NCBI GenBank assembly: GCA_035288045.1
Contig: DATEBA010000074.1
Coordinates: 29,443-93,442, forward strand
Reading direction: 5' to 3'
Origin: DATEBA01 sp035288045
Lineage (GTDB): Bacteria; Actinomycetota; UBA4738; HRBIN12
DNA length: 64,000 nt
Shown here one piece after another: positions 42,843 to 50,571 of the stretch. The translations under genes and the position numbers were made by a program. Under the pieces are notes generated by a model. That model ran no database searches. It saw only the letters and a program-made list of their open reading frames with translations, and was not told where the DNA came from. Numbering within the stretch: position 1 is the first letter of the stretch; every line of letters begins with the position of its first letter.

Positions 42843-43576
42843 GAATCGCGAGCCCCTAGGAACAGCTCCGAGCCCGCCTCTTCGCCGTGTTCGGCCGGGA
42901 TGACCTCCGGACGGAAGCCGGCCTCCTCGAGGAGGCGGAGCCAGTCGCTGCGGGCGAAGAGGCCCATGAGGTGCCGGTCGTGCTCGACGCGGACGGTCCC
43001 GTCCGCGTTGCGGAGCAGGTAGGCGAAGTCGGCAACGTAGGTCGTGTCGGTCGGATCGGGGTCCCAATCCCACTCGACGAACCGCAGGCCTCGGCCGTCG
43101 CCGTCGTGTCCGCCGTGATCGGTGGAGGGACGAAACGTCTCTCGGACCCAGTCCGGAACGAAGAGCGCCGCGCCCCCGGGACGGCAGTGGGCGAAGGCGG
43201 TCTCCATGACCGCCCGGAGGTCCTCCTCGCTGGTGATGTAGCTGACGGCGTCGTGCACGAAGACCGCGTCGAACTGCCGCCCGAGGCGGACGGTTCGCAT
43301 GTCGCCCTCGAGGTGGTCGCACTCGGGATTCAGCCGAAGGCTGATAGCCAGCATGTGCGGGGATCGGTCGATCAGCGTGAGCTCGAAGGGGCGCTTCATG
43401 TGCGACGCGTTGTTGCCTCCGCCGCTACCGAGCTCGAGCATGGTTCGCGGCGGCGGGTCGCAGGCGTCGAGCAAGACACGCCGGTACTGGTCGGCCTCCT
43501 CCGCGTAGTCCTCGGGCGCGGTAAGTAGATGGAACCACGAGGCGAGCTCCCCGTACAGCTTCGGCTCTTCGGTCAT
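42839..43576 (-). CDS. class I SAM-dependent methyltransferase
   Basis: A 245-residue methyltransferase: LYGELASWFHLLTAPEDYAE precedes motif I MLELGSGGGNNASHM, LTLIDRSPHMLAISL and FDAVFVHDAVSYI. The Gly-Asn-Asn variation after motif I is typical of a small actinobacterial group. Substrate unknown. A TAGGCT box at 43589-43584 lies 7 nt before the ATG with no well-placed Shine-Dalgarno sequence. It is divergent from the DUF2207 gene, with only 54 bp between starts. Confidence 0.88.
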   Translation of the reverse strand: MTEEPKLYGELASWFHLLTAPEDYAEEADQYRRVLLDACDPPPRTMLELGSGGGNNASHMKRPFELTLIDRSPHMLAISLRLNPECDHLEGDMRTVRLGRQFDAVFVHDAVSYITSEEDLRAVMETAFAHCRPGGAALFVPDWVRETFRPSTDHGGHDGDGRGLRFVEWDWDPDPTDTTYVADFAYLLRNADGTVRVEHDRHLMGLFARSDWLRLLEEAGFRPEVIPAEHGEEAGSELFLGARDS

Positions 43577-43617
43577 CCTTCCGAGCCTAACCGTTCGACG
43601 CGACCGGGCGCTCTCAT

Positions 43618-43623
43618 TAGGCT
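43618..43623 (+). promoter_or_regulatory. -10 box for the DUF2207 gene (leaderless)
   Basis: TAGGCT lies 7 nt before the GTG at 43631; a TTCGAC hexamer at 43594-43599 is a possible -35 with 18-bp spacing. A mirror-image TAGGCT (43589-43584) serves the divergent methyltransferase. Confidence 0.5.
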
Positions 43624-43630
43624 ACGGCTC

Positions 43631-45409
43631 GTGCGGAAGCCCATCCTCGCCGCGGTTGCCGTGCTCCTGTTCGCCGCTCCCGCGGCAGCACAGGGCGAGC
43701 GCATCCTCTCCTACGACGTCGCGATCGAGATCGCGCCCTCCGGCTCGATCCTCGTGACCGAGCGCATCGACTACGACTTCGGGTATGCCTCACGCCACGG
43801 GATCTTCCGCGACATACCCGACCGCCTCGAGTGGGACGAGACGTACGATCGCGTCTACCCGATCGACATCCTCTCGGTCGAAGGATCGGCCGGGACGCCC
43901 GACCGGTACGAGGAGGAGCGCGAGGGCAGCCTGCTCCGGATCAGGATCGGCGATCCGGACCGGACGATCACCGGGCGTCATGCCTACACGATCGTCTACC
44001 GCGTCGAGGGCGCGCTGAACGCCTTCGACGATCACGACGAGCTGTACTGGAACGCGATCGGCGACGCGTGGGACGTGCCGATCGAGCGATCGCGCGTGGA
44101 TGTCTCGGCCCCGGCGGACATCCTCGAGGTCGCATGCTTCGCGGGCCCCTACGGCGTGAGCGTCAGCTGCAAGCGCGACGCGTTCACCGGCGGGGCGGCG
44201 AGCTTCTCGATGGGCCGCCTCAACCCCTACGAGGGCTTCAGCGTAGTAGTCGCCATCCCCAAGGGGGCTGTCTCCGAGCCGGAGCCGGTGCTCGAGGAGC
44301 GCTGGAGCCTCCGGCGGGCGTTCGACGTCTCTCCGGTGACGGTCGCCGCGAGCGCTGGGCTGCTCGTCCTCGTGATCGCCGGGTTCGGGTGGCTCGTGGT
44401 CCTCAAGGGACGCGACCGCCGCTTCACTGGCAGCGTCGTGGACATGCTTCACGGTTCTGCCACCGGCGAGGAGGAGCCCGTCTCGCTCTTGGAACACGAG
44501 GCGATCGTCCCGGAGTTCGCCCCTCCCGACGATCTCCGCCCGGGCCAGATCGGGACGCTGCTGGACGAGACCGCGAACCCGCTGGACGTCACCGCGACGT
44601 TCGTCGATCTCGCCGTCCGCGGCTACCTCCGCATCGCCGAGATCCCGAAGGAGGGGTGGTTCGGCAAGCCCGACTGGAGCCTCACGAGGCTTCGGGACGC
44701 GGCCGGGCTGCTCGACTACGAGCGGAGGCTCTTCGACGGTCTGTTCCAGGACGGGGACGAGGTCGTCCTTCTCTCGGCCCTCAAGAGCAAGTTCGTGGGA
44801 CGACTCCACAGCGTTCAGGAGGCGCTCTACGAGGACGCCGCATCCCGGAAGTGGTTCGCGGGCCGTCCGGACAAGGTTAGGAGGCTCTGGCAGAGGATCG
44901 GCACGGCGGTACTGCTCGCGGGCGGCGGCATAGAGTACCTCGCCGTGCGCTATACCCATCTCGGTCTCGTCCCCGTACCCATCGTCGTCGGTGGTCTTTT
45001 GTTGATGATCGGTGCGCGGGCGATGCCGAGCCGGACGGCGAAGGGGACGGCCCTCCGTCGGCGGATCTTCGGGTTCCGGGAAGTGATCGACAAGGCGGAG
45101 GCCAACTTCTCGCGGTGGGCCGAGCAGGAGAACGTCTTCTCCAGGTACCTGCCGTACGCGATCGTCTTCGGCCTCACGGAGAAGTGGGCCAAGGCCTTCG
45201 AGTCGCTCGCGAGGCAGGCGCCGGAAACCGGGTGGTACGTCTCCCCGTACCCGTTCGCGTACGGAACGTTCGGCGAGTCCATGGAGGGGTTCGCCGTGAC
45301 GACCGCGGGGACCATCACCTCGACTCCCGCGGGCTCGGGCGGCAGCGGCTTCGGCGGGGGTGGGGTCTCCGGCGGCGGAGGAGGCGGAGGAGGCGGAGGC
45401 TCCTGGTAG
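43631..45409 (+). CDS. DUF2207 membrane protein
   Basis: A 592-residue predicted membrane protein. A signal sequence (VRKPILAAVAVLLFAAPAAA) is followed by the exported DUF2207 domain (GSILVTERIDYDFGYASRHG, then IFRDIPDRLEWDE), a transmembrane helix near residues 235-255 (LLVLVIAGFGWLVVL), a cytosolic region with a winged-helix-like part (NPLDVTATFVDLAVRGYLRI), two further hydrophobic segments, and a terminal Gly-rich tail (GGGGVSGGGGGGGGGGSW). This is the standard DUF2207 layout; the function is unknown. The Gly-rich tail is common in the family and is not an assembly artefact. Confidence 0.88.
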   Translation: MRKPILAAVAVLLFAAPAAAQGERILSYDVAIEIAPSGSILVTERIDYDFGYASRHGIFRDIPDRLEWDETYDRVYPIDILSVEGSAGTPDRYEEEREGSLLRIRIGDPDRTITGRHAYTIVYRVEGALNAFDDHDELYWNAIGDAWDVPIERSRVDVSAPADILEVACFAGPYGVSVSCKRDAFTGGAASFSMGRLNPYEGFSVVVAIPKGAVSEPEPVLEERWSLRRAFDVSPVTVAASAGLLVLVIAGFGWLVVLKGRDRRFTGSVVDMLHGSATGEEEPVSLLEHEAIVPEFAPPDDLRPGQIGTLLDETANPLDVTATFVDLAVRGYLRIAEIPKEGWFGKPDWSLTRLRDAAGLLDYERRLFDGLFQDGDEVVLLSALKSKFVGRLHSVQEALYEDAASRKWFAGRPDKVRRLWQRIGTAVLLAGGGIEYLAVRYTHLGLVPVPIVVGGLLLMIGARAMPSRTAKGTALRRRIFGFREVIDKAEANFSRWAEQENVFSRYLPYAIVFGLTEKWAKAFESLARQAPETGWYVSPYPFAYGTFGESMEGFAVTTAGTITSTPAGSGGSGFGGGGVSGGGGGGGGGGSW

Positions 45410-45421
45410 GGCCCGCCTATC

Positions 45422-46423
45422 ATGGGTCCGATGCGGATCGTCTTCTCCGATGATGGGCGGGATTTCTCGCGGCGGGACTGGTCGGGTCTCGTCGGCGCCG
45501 ACCCGGCCGGCACGTTCTTCCACTATCCGGCTTACTTGAAGCTCTACTGGGAGGAGTTCGGGGAGGCACCCGAGCACCTGCTGTTGTCCTTCGCCGAGGA
45601 GGAGAGCGGCGAGCAGGTCGGCGCCGGGGCATTCGAGCGGATCGGAAGGACGCTCCGGTTCCTCGGCGGCACCGAGGTCACCGATTACATGGGTCCCGTC
45701 GCGAAACCGGGGTGCGGCGAACCGATGGCGAAGGAGCTCTTTGCCGGGCTCGTCCTCCGCAAGGACTGGGACGAAGCCGACCTCCGCGGCCTGCCGACGG
45801 ATACCGCGTGGCTCGAGCTACTTCGCGCCGGCGCAGAGGACCAGGGGCTCGCCGTCGAGGTGGCGGAGGACCAGAACGGCCTGGCGCCGTACCTAGAGCT
45901 CCCCGCGTCGTGGGACGGGTACCTCGCCTCGCTTCCCTCGAAGCTACGCCACGAGATCCGGCGAAAGCCTAGGAAGCTCGAGTCCGAGGCCGGGGGGTAC
46001 CGCGTCGTCGACACGACCGGGGAGACGCTCGCGCGCGACCTCGATCGCTTCGTGGAGCTCCACCGCTCGAGCGAGGGTCCGAAGGGCGTGTTCATGCAGC
46101 CGGGCATGGAGATCTTCTTCCGCCGACTCGGCGAGGCGTTCCTAGCCGGTCGGATATTCCGGCTCACGTCGCTCGAGGTCGGCGACGTGAGGATCGCCGG
46201 CACGATCGGCTTCCTGTGCGGGCATACGTACTATCTGTACAACTCCGCCTTCGACCACGCGTGGGAGCACCTCTCGCCCGGGATGGTGCTCGTCGGCGAG
46301 GTGATAGGGCGGGCGATCGCTGAGGGCTGCGAGCGGTTCGACCTGCTGAAGGGCGACTACGCGTACAAGTACAGGTTCGGCGCGCGCCGAAGGGCCGTGA
46401 AACGCCTCGTCGTTCGCAGGTGA
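45422..46423 (+). CDS. GNAT/FemAB-like acyltransferase (BioF2/CelD type)
   Basis: A 333-residue protein with the double-GNAT layout of FemAB-like proteins: GTFFHYPAYLKLYWEEFGEA in the first half, then LPSKLRHEIRRKPRKLESE, RFVELHRSSEGPKGVF, and IAGTIGFLCGHTYYLYNSAF with LSPGMVLVGEVIGRAIAEG and the C-terminal FDLLKGDYAYKYRFGA. Such proteins transfer amino-acyl or acyl groups in cell-envelope or polysaccharide synthesis; the substrate here is unknown. Start at ATG 45422 or 45431. It lies 12 bp after the DUF2207 gene, probably in one transcript. Confidence 0.82.
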   Translation: MGPMRIVFSDDGRDFSRRDWSGLVGADPAGTFFHYPAYLKLYWEEFGEAPEHLLLSFAEEESGEQVGAGAFERIGRTLRFLGGTEVTDYMGPVAKPGCGEPMAKELFAGLVLRKDWDEADLRGLPTDTAWLELLRAGAEDQGLAVEVAEDQNGLAPYLELPASWDGYLASLPSKLRHEIRRKPRKLESEAGGYRVVDTTGETLARDLDRFVELHRSSEGPKGVFMQPGMEIFFRRLGEAFLAGRIFRLTSLEVGDVRIAGTIGFLCGHTYYLYNSAFDHAWEHLSPGMVLVGEVIGRAIAEGCERFDLLKGDYAYKYRFGARRRAVKRLVVRR

Positions 46424-46461
46424 CCCTCGACCGGCGGCTCTCCGGGCGCTACCCTTCTGCC

Positions 46462-46596
46462 GTGGGAAAGATCATCATCGCGATCGCGCTCGTCGCCGCT
46501 CTCGCCGCCGGGACGCTGTACTTCTGGAAGCTGATCGAGACGTCTGACGGCGGGCCGCCGACGGTGAAGATCTCCGTTCCCAACCCCGACTTCTGA
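46462..46596 (+). CDS. 44-residue single-pass membrane protein
   Basis: A small open frame: GKIIIAIALVAALAAGTLYF forms a clean transmembrane helix, followed by WKLIETSDGGPPTVKIS and a short end VPNPDF. Third-position GC is high and the composition is protein-like. A TACCCT box at 46450-46455 lies 6 nt before the GTG at 46462, so the mRNA would be leaderless like that of several neighbours. I know no family; a small membrane regulator or complex subunit is possible. Confidence 0.6.
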   Translation: MGKIIIAIALVAALAAGTLYFWKLIETSDGGPPTVKISVPNPDF

Positions 46597-46600
46597 TCGC

Positions 46601-47431
46601 TCACGGGTAGGCGCGGATGTGCTCCAGCACGCCGAACGCGAGCTTCTCGTCGCCGCCCACCACCAGGTTCCCGTCGTCGAGGTAGCCGTCAGCGGAGGCG
46701 CGCCGGCCACCGACGAGCGCGAACGCGTGCGCGCGGCCCTCGATGAAGGCGTCGGGCTTGTCGTCCTCGGACGGGACGCGGCCGGGCTCCAGGCTCCGGT
46801 GCCACGAGCCGCCGCCGGCACCCTGGAGATCGATCCGAACGCTACGGCCCGGGAAGTCCAGCCCCGCGCGGGACAGCGCCCACGGGAGCATCCGGATCGC
46901 GAGGTCGTTCGTGAGGAACACGGGCGGATGAACGACACGCGGCTCCATCCCCGCGCCCGCGCGCACGTCCTCGCCGTGGAGCCACCACTCGACGACGCGC
47001 GACTGGAGCAGGTACCGGGCGCCGATCTCGCCCGCGAGCCAGGAGAACCGGCGCGCGCGCCACTCCTCGTCGGTGAGCTTGGCGGCGAACGCCAGAACGG
47101 CGTCCGCGGCCCTTCCCCAGTCGGAGAGGACCTGCCGGTGGGGAAATGGAGCGCGGTTGTTCACGGCGAACGCGTTGAAGCCGTCGATCGTGAACGCTTC
47201 GTCGCCCAGGCGCTTACGGTACTCGTCGAGCTCGGCCGGGGCCTCGCCGGCGAGGATCTGTGCGGCCGCCGTGTCCTGGGAGGCGAGATGAGCCATCACG
47301 TCGCGGTTCCACCAGCCGGGGCACGCGCTCGGTCGCTCCCAGGAGTCGGCTGGGGCGTACTGGATCGTACGTCCGAGGCCAGCGCGCTCGGCGCTGGCGG
47401 CGGCCAGCAGCGCCCGGCGGTCCACGATCAC
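46601..47431 (-). CDS. MDMPI/DinB-like domain protein (TIGR03084-like)
   Basis: A 276-residue protein of the mycothiol-dependent maleylpyruvate isomerase N-terminal family. The helical bundle starts with WERPSACPGWWNRDVMAHLA, with the expected metal-binding His in DVMAHL and SRVVEWWLHGEDVRAG. The C-terminal alpha/beta part ends with RASADGYLDDGNLVVGGDEK. TIGR03084-like proteins of unknown activity share this architecture. A TACAAT box lies about 45 nt upstream of the GTG at 47431. Thiol-dependent chemistry is a family-based guess. Confidence 0.8.
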   Translation of the reverse strand: MIVDRRALLAAASAERAGLGRTIQYAPADSWERPSACPGWWNRDVMAHLASQDTAAAQILAGEAPAELDEYRKRLGDEAFTIDGFNAFAVNNRAPFPHRQVLSDWGRAADAVLAFAAKLTDEEWRARRFSWLAGEIGARYLLQSRVVEWWLHGEDVRAGAGMEPRVVHPPVFLTNDLAIRMLPWALSRAGLDFPGRSVRIDLQGAGGGSWHRSLEPGRVPSEDDKPDAFIEGRAHAFALVGGRRASADGYLDDGNLVVGGDEKLAFGVLEHIRAYP

Positions 47432-47475
47432 CGTTCGGGAGACGTTGGAGGACCCGACATCGCGCGGGATTGTAC

Positions 47476-48873
47476 CTAGAGCGGGGCCCCCCAGAGCTCT
47501 CGACCGTGGATCCCGTCGCCGGCGACGAAGAACAGGGTGGCCGATGCCGACGCGAAGGACCCGGGGGACGAGCCCCTGTCACCGGCCCAGATGTCCTCGA
47601 CGAGCGAGGTGCCGGTCTCCGTCCCGTCGCTCTCCCACAGCTCGGAGCCGGTGACTCCGTCGTCCGCCTGGAAGTAGAGAGTTCCCCCGGCGCTGGCGAA
47701 GGGTCCGGGGGACGAGCCTTCATGGATCACCGGGTTGATGTCCTTCACCATCACGGTTCCGGCCTTGGTCCCGTCGCTCCTCCACAGCTCGAAGCCTCGC
47801 CACCCGGTGTATGCGCTGAAGAACAGGGTTCCTCCGGAGCTCGTCAGGTACGTGGGATTCGAAGAGCCCCTTGGGTTGATATCCTTCACCATCACGGTTC
47901 CGGCCTTGGTCCCGTCGCTCTTCCAGAGCTCCTCGCCGTAGTAGTCCGCCCTGAAGAACAGCGTGCTTCCCACCGCCGTGAGCCTGGACGGCGAGGAGCC
48001 CCCTGGCGCTATCTCCTTCACGAGCCTCGTTCCTGTCCTGGTCCCGTCGCTCTTCCAGAGCCCGGCGGTGGTCCCGTCGTTCGCTCCGAAGAAGAGGGTG
48101 CCGGCCAAGTTCGTGAGGTATGAGGGAGACGATGTCGCCGCCCCAGGGTTCAAGTCCTTCACACGTCTTGTTCCGGCCCGAGTCCCGTCGCTCTTCCAGA
48201 GCTCGAAGCCCGTTGCCCCGTCGTCCGCTCCGAAGAAGGTGGTGTCTCCAACCATCGTGAGCCCGGAGGGTAGGGAATCGCCCGCCCCCGGCTTGATGTC
48301 CTTCACCAGGGCTGTTCCGGCCTTGGTCCCCTCGCTCTTCCAGAGCTCGAATCCGGTGCTCTCCTTCCATGCCCTGAACAGGAACTCGCTGCCCAGGTCC
48401 GCGAAGCCGGACGGGGCCGAGTCCCCAGACGGGTTGATGTCCTTCACGAGGACTGTTCCGGTCTCGGTCCCATCGCTCCTCCAGAGCTCCTCCCCGTGGG
48501 TCCCGTCGTTCGCATTGAAGAAGAGCGTTCCGTCGATGCTCGTCAGATACTCGGGGGTCGAGTCCCCAGACGGGTTGATGTCCTTCACCATCACGGTGCC
48601 GGCCTTGGTCCCGTCGCTCTTCCATAGCTCCTCCCCGTGGGTCTCGTCGTTCGCCCTGAAGAAGAGGGTTCCGCCCACGTTCGTGAGCCCGCCAGGTTGG
48701 GTCCAGCTCCCGGCGTGCGGCCAGATGTCCCTGATCAGGTAGGGGTTCCCAAGCGCGCTCGATGGGGTGGGCGGCGCGAGAACGGTGAGCAACACGCCGG
48801 CGACGAGGAAGATCCGCGGGAGGCGGGCCGTCCTCGGGAGGCTGGTGTTGGCACTTGCGTCGGAAGCGTCCAT
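47476..48873 (-). CDS. secreted ELWxxDGT-repeat protein
   Basis: A 465-residue exported protein. After an Ala-rich signal region (PRIFLVAGVLLTVLAPPTPS) it consists of eight full repeats of about 45-50 residues, each with LFFxA(N/D)DGxxGxELWKSDGT, then xxGTxxVKDINPGxxSSP; a ninth ends the protein as HGRELWGAPL. The repeat matches the ELWxxDGT motif known from secreted bacterial proteins and probably forms a beta-propeller. The DNA repeats are strong too (VMVKDINP and LWKSDGTKAGT recur almost unchanged). The ATG at 48873 has GAGGCGATCC upstream. Function unknown. Confidence 0.88.
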   Translation of the reverse strand: MDASDASANTSLPRTARLPRIFLVAGVLLTVLAPPTPSSALGNPYLIRDIWPHAGSWTQPGGLTNVGGTLFFRANDETHGEELWKSDGTKAGTVMVKDINPSGDSTPEYLTSIDGTLFFNANDGTHGEELWRSDGTETGTVLVKDINPSGDSAPSGFADLGSEFLFRAWKESTGFELWKSEGTKAGTALVKDIKPGAGDSLPSGLTMVGDTTFFGADDGATGFELWKSDGTRAGTRRVKDLNPGAATSSPSYLTNLAGTLFFGANDGTTAGLWKSDGTRTGTRLVKEIAPGGSSPSRLTAVGSTLFFRADYYGEELWKSDGTKAGTVMVKDINPRGSSNPTYLTSSGGTLFFSAYTGWRGFELWRSDGTKAGTVMVKDINPVIHEGSSPGPFASAGGTLYFQADDGVTGSELWESDGTETGTSLVEDIWAGDRGSSPGSFASASATLFFVAGDGIHGRELWGAPL

Positions 48874-48972
48874 GGATCGCCTCGTTTCGTAGGGCGACGC
48901 TGGTCTCCGCTCCCTCAACCCTAGCTTCCCGCCTGAGAAGGGCGCGTGTCAACGCGGATGTACGCTTCCTCG

Positions 48973-50079
48973 ATGCGCGTTCTCGTCGCACCCGACAAGT
49001 TCAGGGGAACCCTCTCGGCCGAGCAGGCCGCCCGCGCGATCGAGACCGGCTGGTTGCGCGCGCGTCCGACCGACGAGCTCGAGATCGTGCCGATGGCCGA
49101 CGGAGGCGAGGGAACGCTCGAGGCCCTCGTCGCGGCGCTCGACGGGGAGCTCGTGCCGGCGCGAGTCGCGGGACCGCTCGGGGATCACGTGGATGCGGCG
49201 TACGGCACGGCCGGCGACACGGCTGTCGTCGAGATGGCGCGGGCGTCCGGGTTGGCGCTCGTCTCGGAGTCGCGGCGAGACGCGCTGCGAGCCACGACGC
49301 GCGGAACGGGAGAGCTTGTCAGCGAAGCACTCGAGCGCCATCGTCCGGCGAAGCTCATCGTTTGCATCGGCGGGAGCGCGACGACCGACGGCGGAGCGGG
49401 GATGGCGCAGGCGCTCGGCGCGAGGCTGCTCGACGCCGAGGGGAAGGACATCTTGCCCGGAGGCATCGGGCTCCTCGACCTCGCGACGATCGATGCCACG
49501 GGGGTCGCCAGGGTGGCTGGCACCGCTCGGGTCCTGGTCGCCTGTGACGTCGACAACCCGCTCGTCGGTCCCAGCGGGGCGGCTCACGTCTACGGTCCAC
49601 AGAAGGGCGCGAGGCCCGACGAGGTCCTGCTGCTGGACCGCGCGCTTGCCCACTACGCGGCCGTGCTGTACCGGGACCTCGGGCTGGACCTGCGAGACCT
49701 GCCCGGCGCAGGCGCTGCCGGTGGCCTGGGGGCCGGGCTCGTCGCGTTCCTCGGGGCCAAACTCCGGCCGGGCATCGAGGTGGTGATGGATGCGGTCGGG
49801 CTCCGGGAGCGGCTGGAGGGCTCGCAGCGCGTGGTGACGGGGGAGGGCAAGCTCGACGACCAGTCTCTCCGCGGTAAGACCGTTGCGGGGGTGATGCGGG
49901 CGGCCGAGGCACTCCGCGTGCCGGTGACGGTGCTCTGCGGACGCGCGGAGCTGCAACCGGAGGGCGTTGACGTCGCCTCACTCGTGGGCCGGTTCGGCGA
50001 GGAGCGGGCTCTCGGTGATACTCGCCGCGCGCTCGAGGATCTCTCGGAGGAGGTCGCGGCGGGGGTGGGGTTGGCATGA
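48973..50079 (+). CDS. glxK: glycerate 2-kinase
   Basis: A 368-residue glycerate kinase of the GarK/GlxK family. Family marks are VLVAPDKFRGTLSAEQAARA, VPMADGGEGTLEAL, CIGGSATTDGGAGMAQALGA, NPLVGPSGAAHVYGPQKGA and VVTGEGKLDDQSLRGKTVAG. It phosphorylates glycerate to 2-phosphoglycerate in glyoxylate and serine metabolism. The ATG at 48973 is 6 nt after a TACGCT box (48961-48966), indicating a leaderless mRNA; the frame extends upstream but without conserved residues. Confidence 0.94.
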   Translation: MRVLVAPDKFRGTLSAEQAARAIETGWLRARPTDELEIVPMADGGEGTLEALVAALDGELVPARVAGPLGDHVDAAYGTAGDTAVVEMARASGLALVSESRRDALRATTRGTGELVSEALERHRPAKLIVCIGGSATTDGGAGMAQALGARLLDAEGKDILPGGIGLLDLATIDATGVARVAGTARVLVACDVDNPLVGPSGAAHVYGPQKGARPDEVLLLDRALAHYAAVLYRDLGLDLRDLPGAGAAGGLGAGLVAFLGAKLRPGIEVVMDAVGLRERLEGSQRVVTGEGKLDDQSLRGKTVAGVMRAAEALRVPVTVLCGRAELQPEGVDVASLVGRFGEERALGDTRRALEDLSEEVAAGVGLA

Positions 50080-50165
50080 GCGGCGCCGTCCGGCGGTTCG
50101 AGGAAGCGGCGGCGGCGTTGGCGCAGGTGACGGGCGCCGAGCGGGCGACAGTCGCACGAATCTGA
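50076..50165 (+). CDS. 29-residue open frame overlapping glxK
   Basis: A short frame starting at the ATGA overlap of the glxK stop: MSGAVRRFEEAAAALAQVTG plus ERATVARI. It is helical and charged, could be translated by coupling, but could equally be chance in GC-rich DNA or the stub of a deleted gene. No family is recognisable. Confidence 0.25.
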   Translation: MSGAVRRFEEAAAALAQVTGAERATVARI

Positions 50166-50209
50166 CCGGGGGGGTCGGATTTTCCCGACAGGGCCGGTAC
50201 AATCCCCTC

Positions 50210-50560
50210 ATGGATACGAGGCCGCAGGAAAAGGTGAAGACGATCCGGCTGACCGAATCCGCCGCCGGAAAGGTGCAGGAGCTATTCCAGGAGGAGGGCC
50301 GACAGGACCTGGCGCTGCGTGTGGCCGTTCAGCCCGGCGGGTGCTCGGGACTGCGCTACGCGATGTTCCTCGACGACCAGATCTCCGAGAAGGACGTCGC
50401 CGAGGAGCAGTTCGGCGTCCGCGTGGTGATCGACAAGATGAGCGTGCCCTACCTGTCCGAGGCGACGATCGACTTCGTGGACACGCTCGAGGCCTCGGGG
50501 TTCACGATCGACAACCCGGTCGCCCAGGGCTCCTGCGCCTGCGGGCACTCCTTCCACTAG
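50210..50560 (+). CDS. erpA: A-type Fe-S carrier protein (ErpA/IscA family)
   Basis: A 116-residue A-type carrier with the three conserved cysteines: GGCSGLRYAMF and GSCACGHSF. It delivers clusters to apo-enzymes such as LipA and IspG/H. The ATG at 50210 lies 6 nt after a TACAAT box (50198-50203) with no Shine-Dalgarno sequence, a leaderless start. The symbol follows the family; IscA, SufA and ErpA are not separable by sequence alone. Confidence 0.92.
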   Translation: MDTRPQEKVKTIRLTESAAGKVQELFQEEGRQDLALRVAVQPGGCSGLRYAMFLDDQISEKDVAEEQFGVRVVIDKMSVPYLSEATIDFVDTLEASGFTIDNPVAQGSCACGHSFH

Positions 50561-50571
50561 TTAAGGCCAGG

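Noticed and set aside
41586..43322. A 578-codon open frame on the minus strand opposite sufS, sufU and the methyltransferase
   Set aside because: It lies opposite well-conserved genes and only stays open because of high GC at their third positions; its protein is Arg/Pro/Gly-rich without domains.
43790..45577. A 595-codon minus-strand frame opposite the DUF2207 gene
   Set aside because: Same GC-rich shadow effect; the DUF2207 frame has the signal peptide, helices and conserved domain.
47476..48873. Repeated DNA segments considered as a CRISPR-like array
   Set aside because: The repeats are in frame, of about 140 bp spacing, vary at third positions and encode the ELWxxDGT protein repeats.
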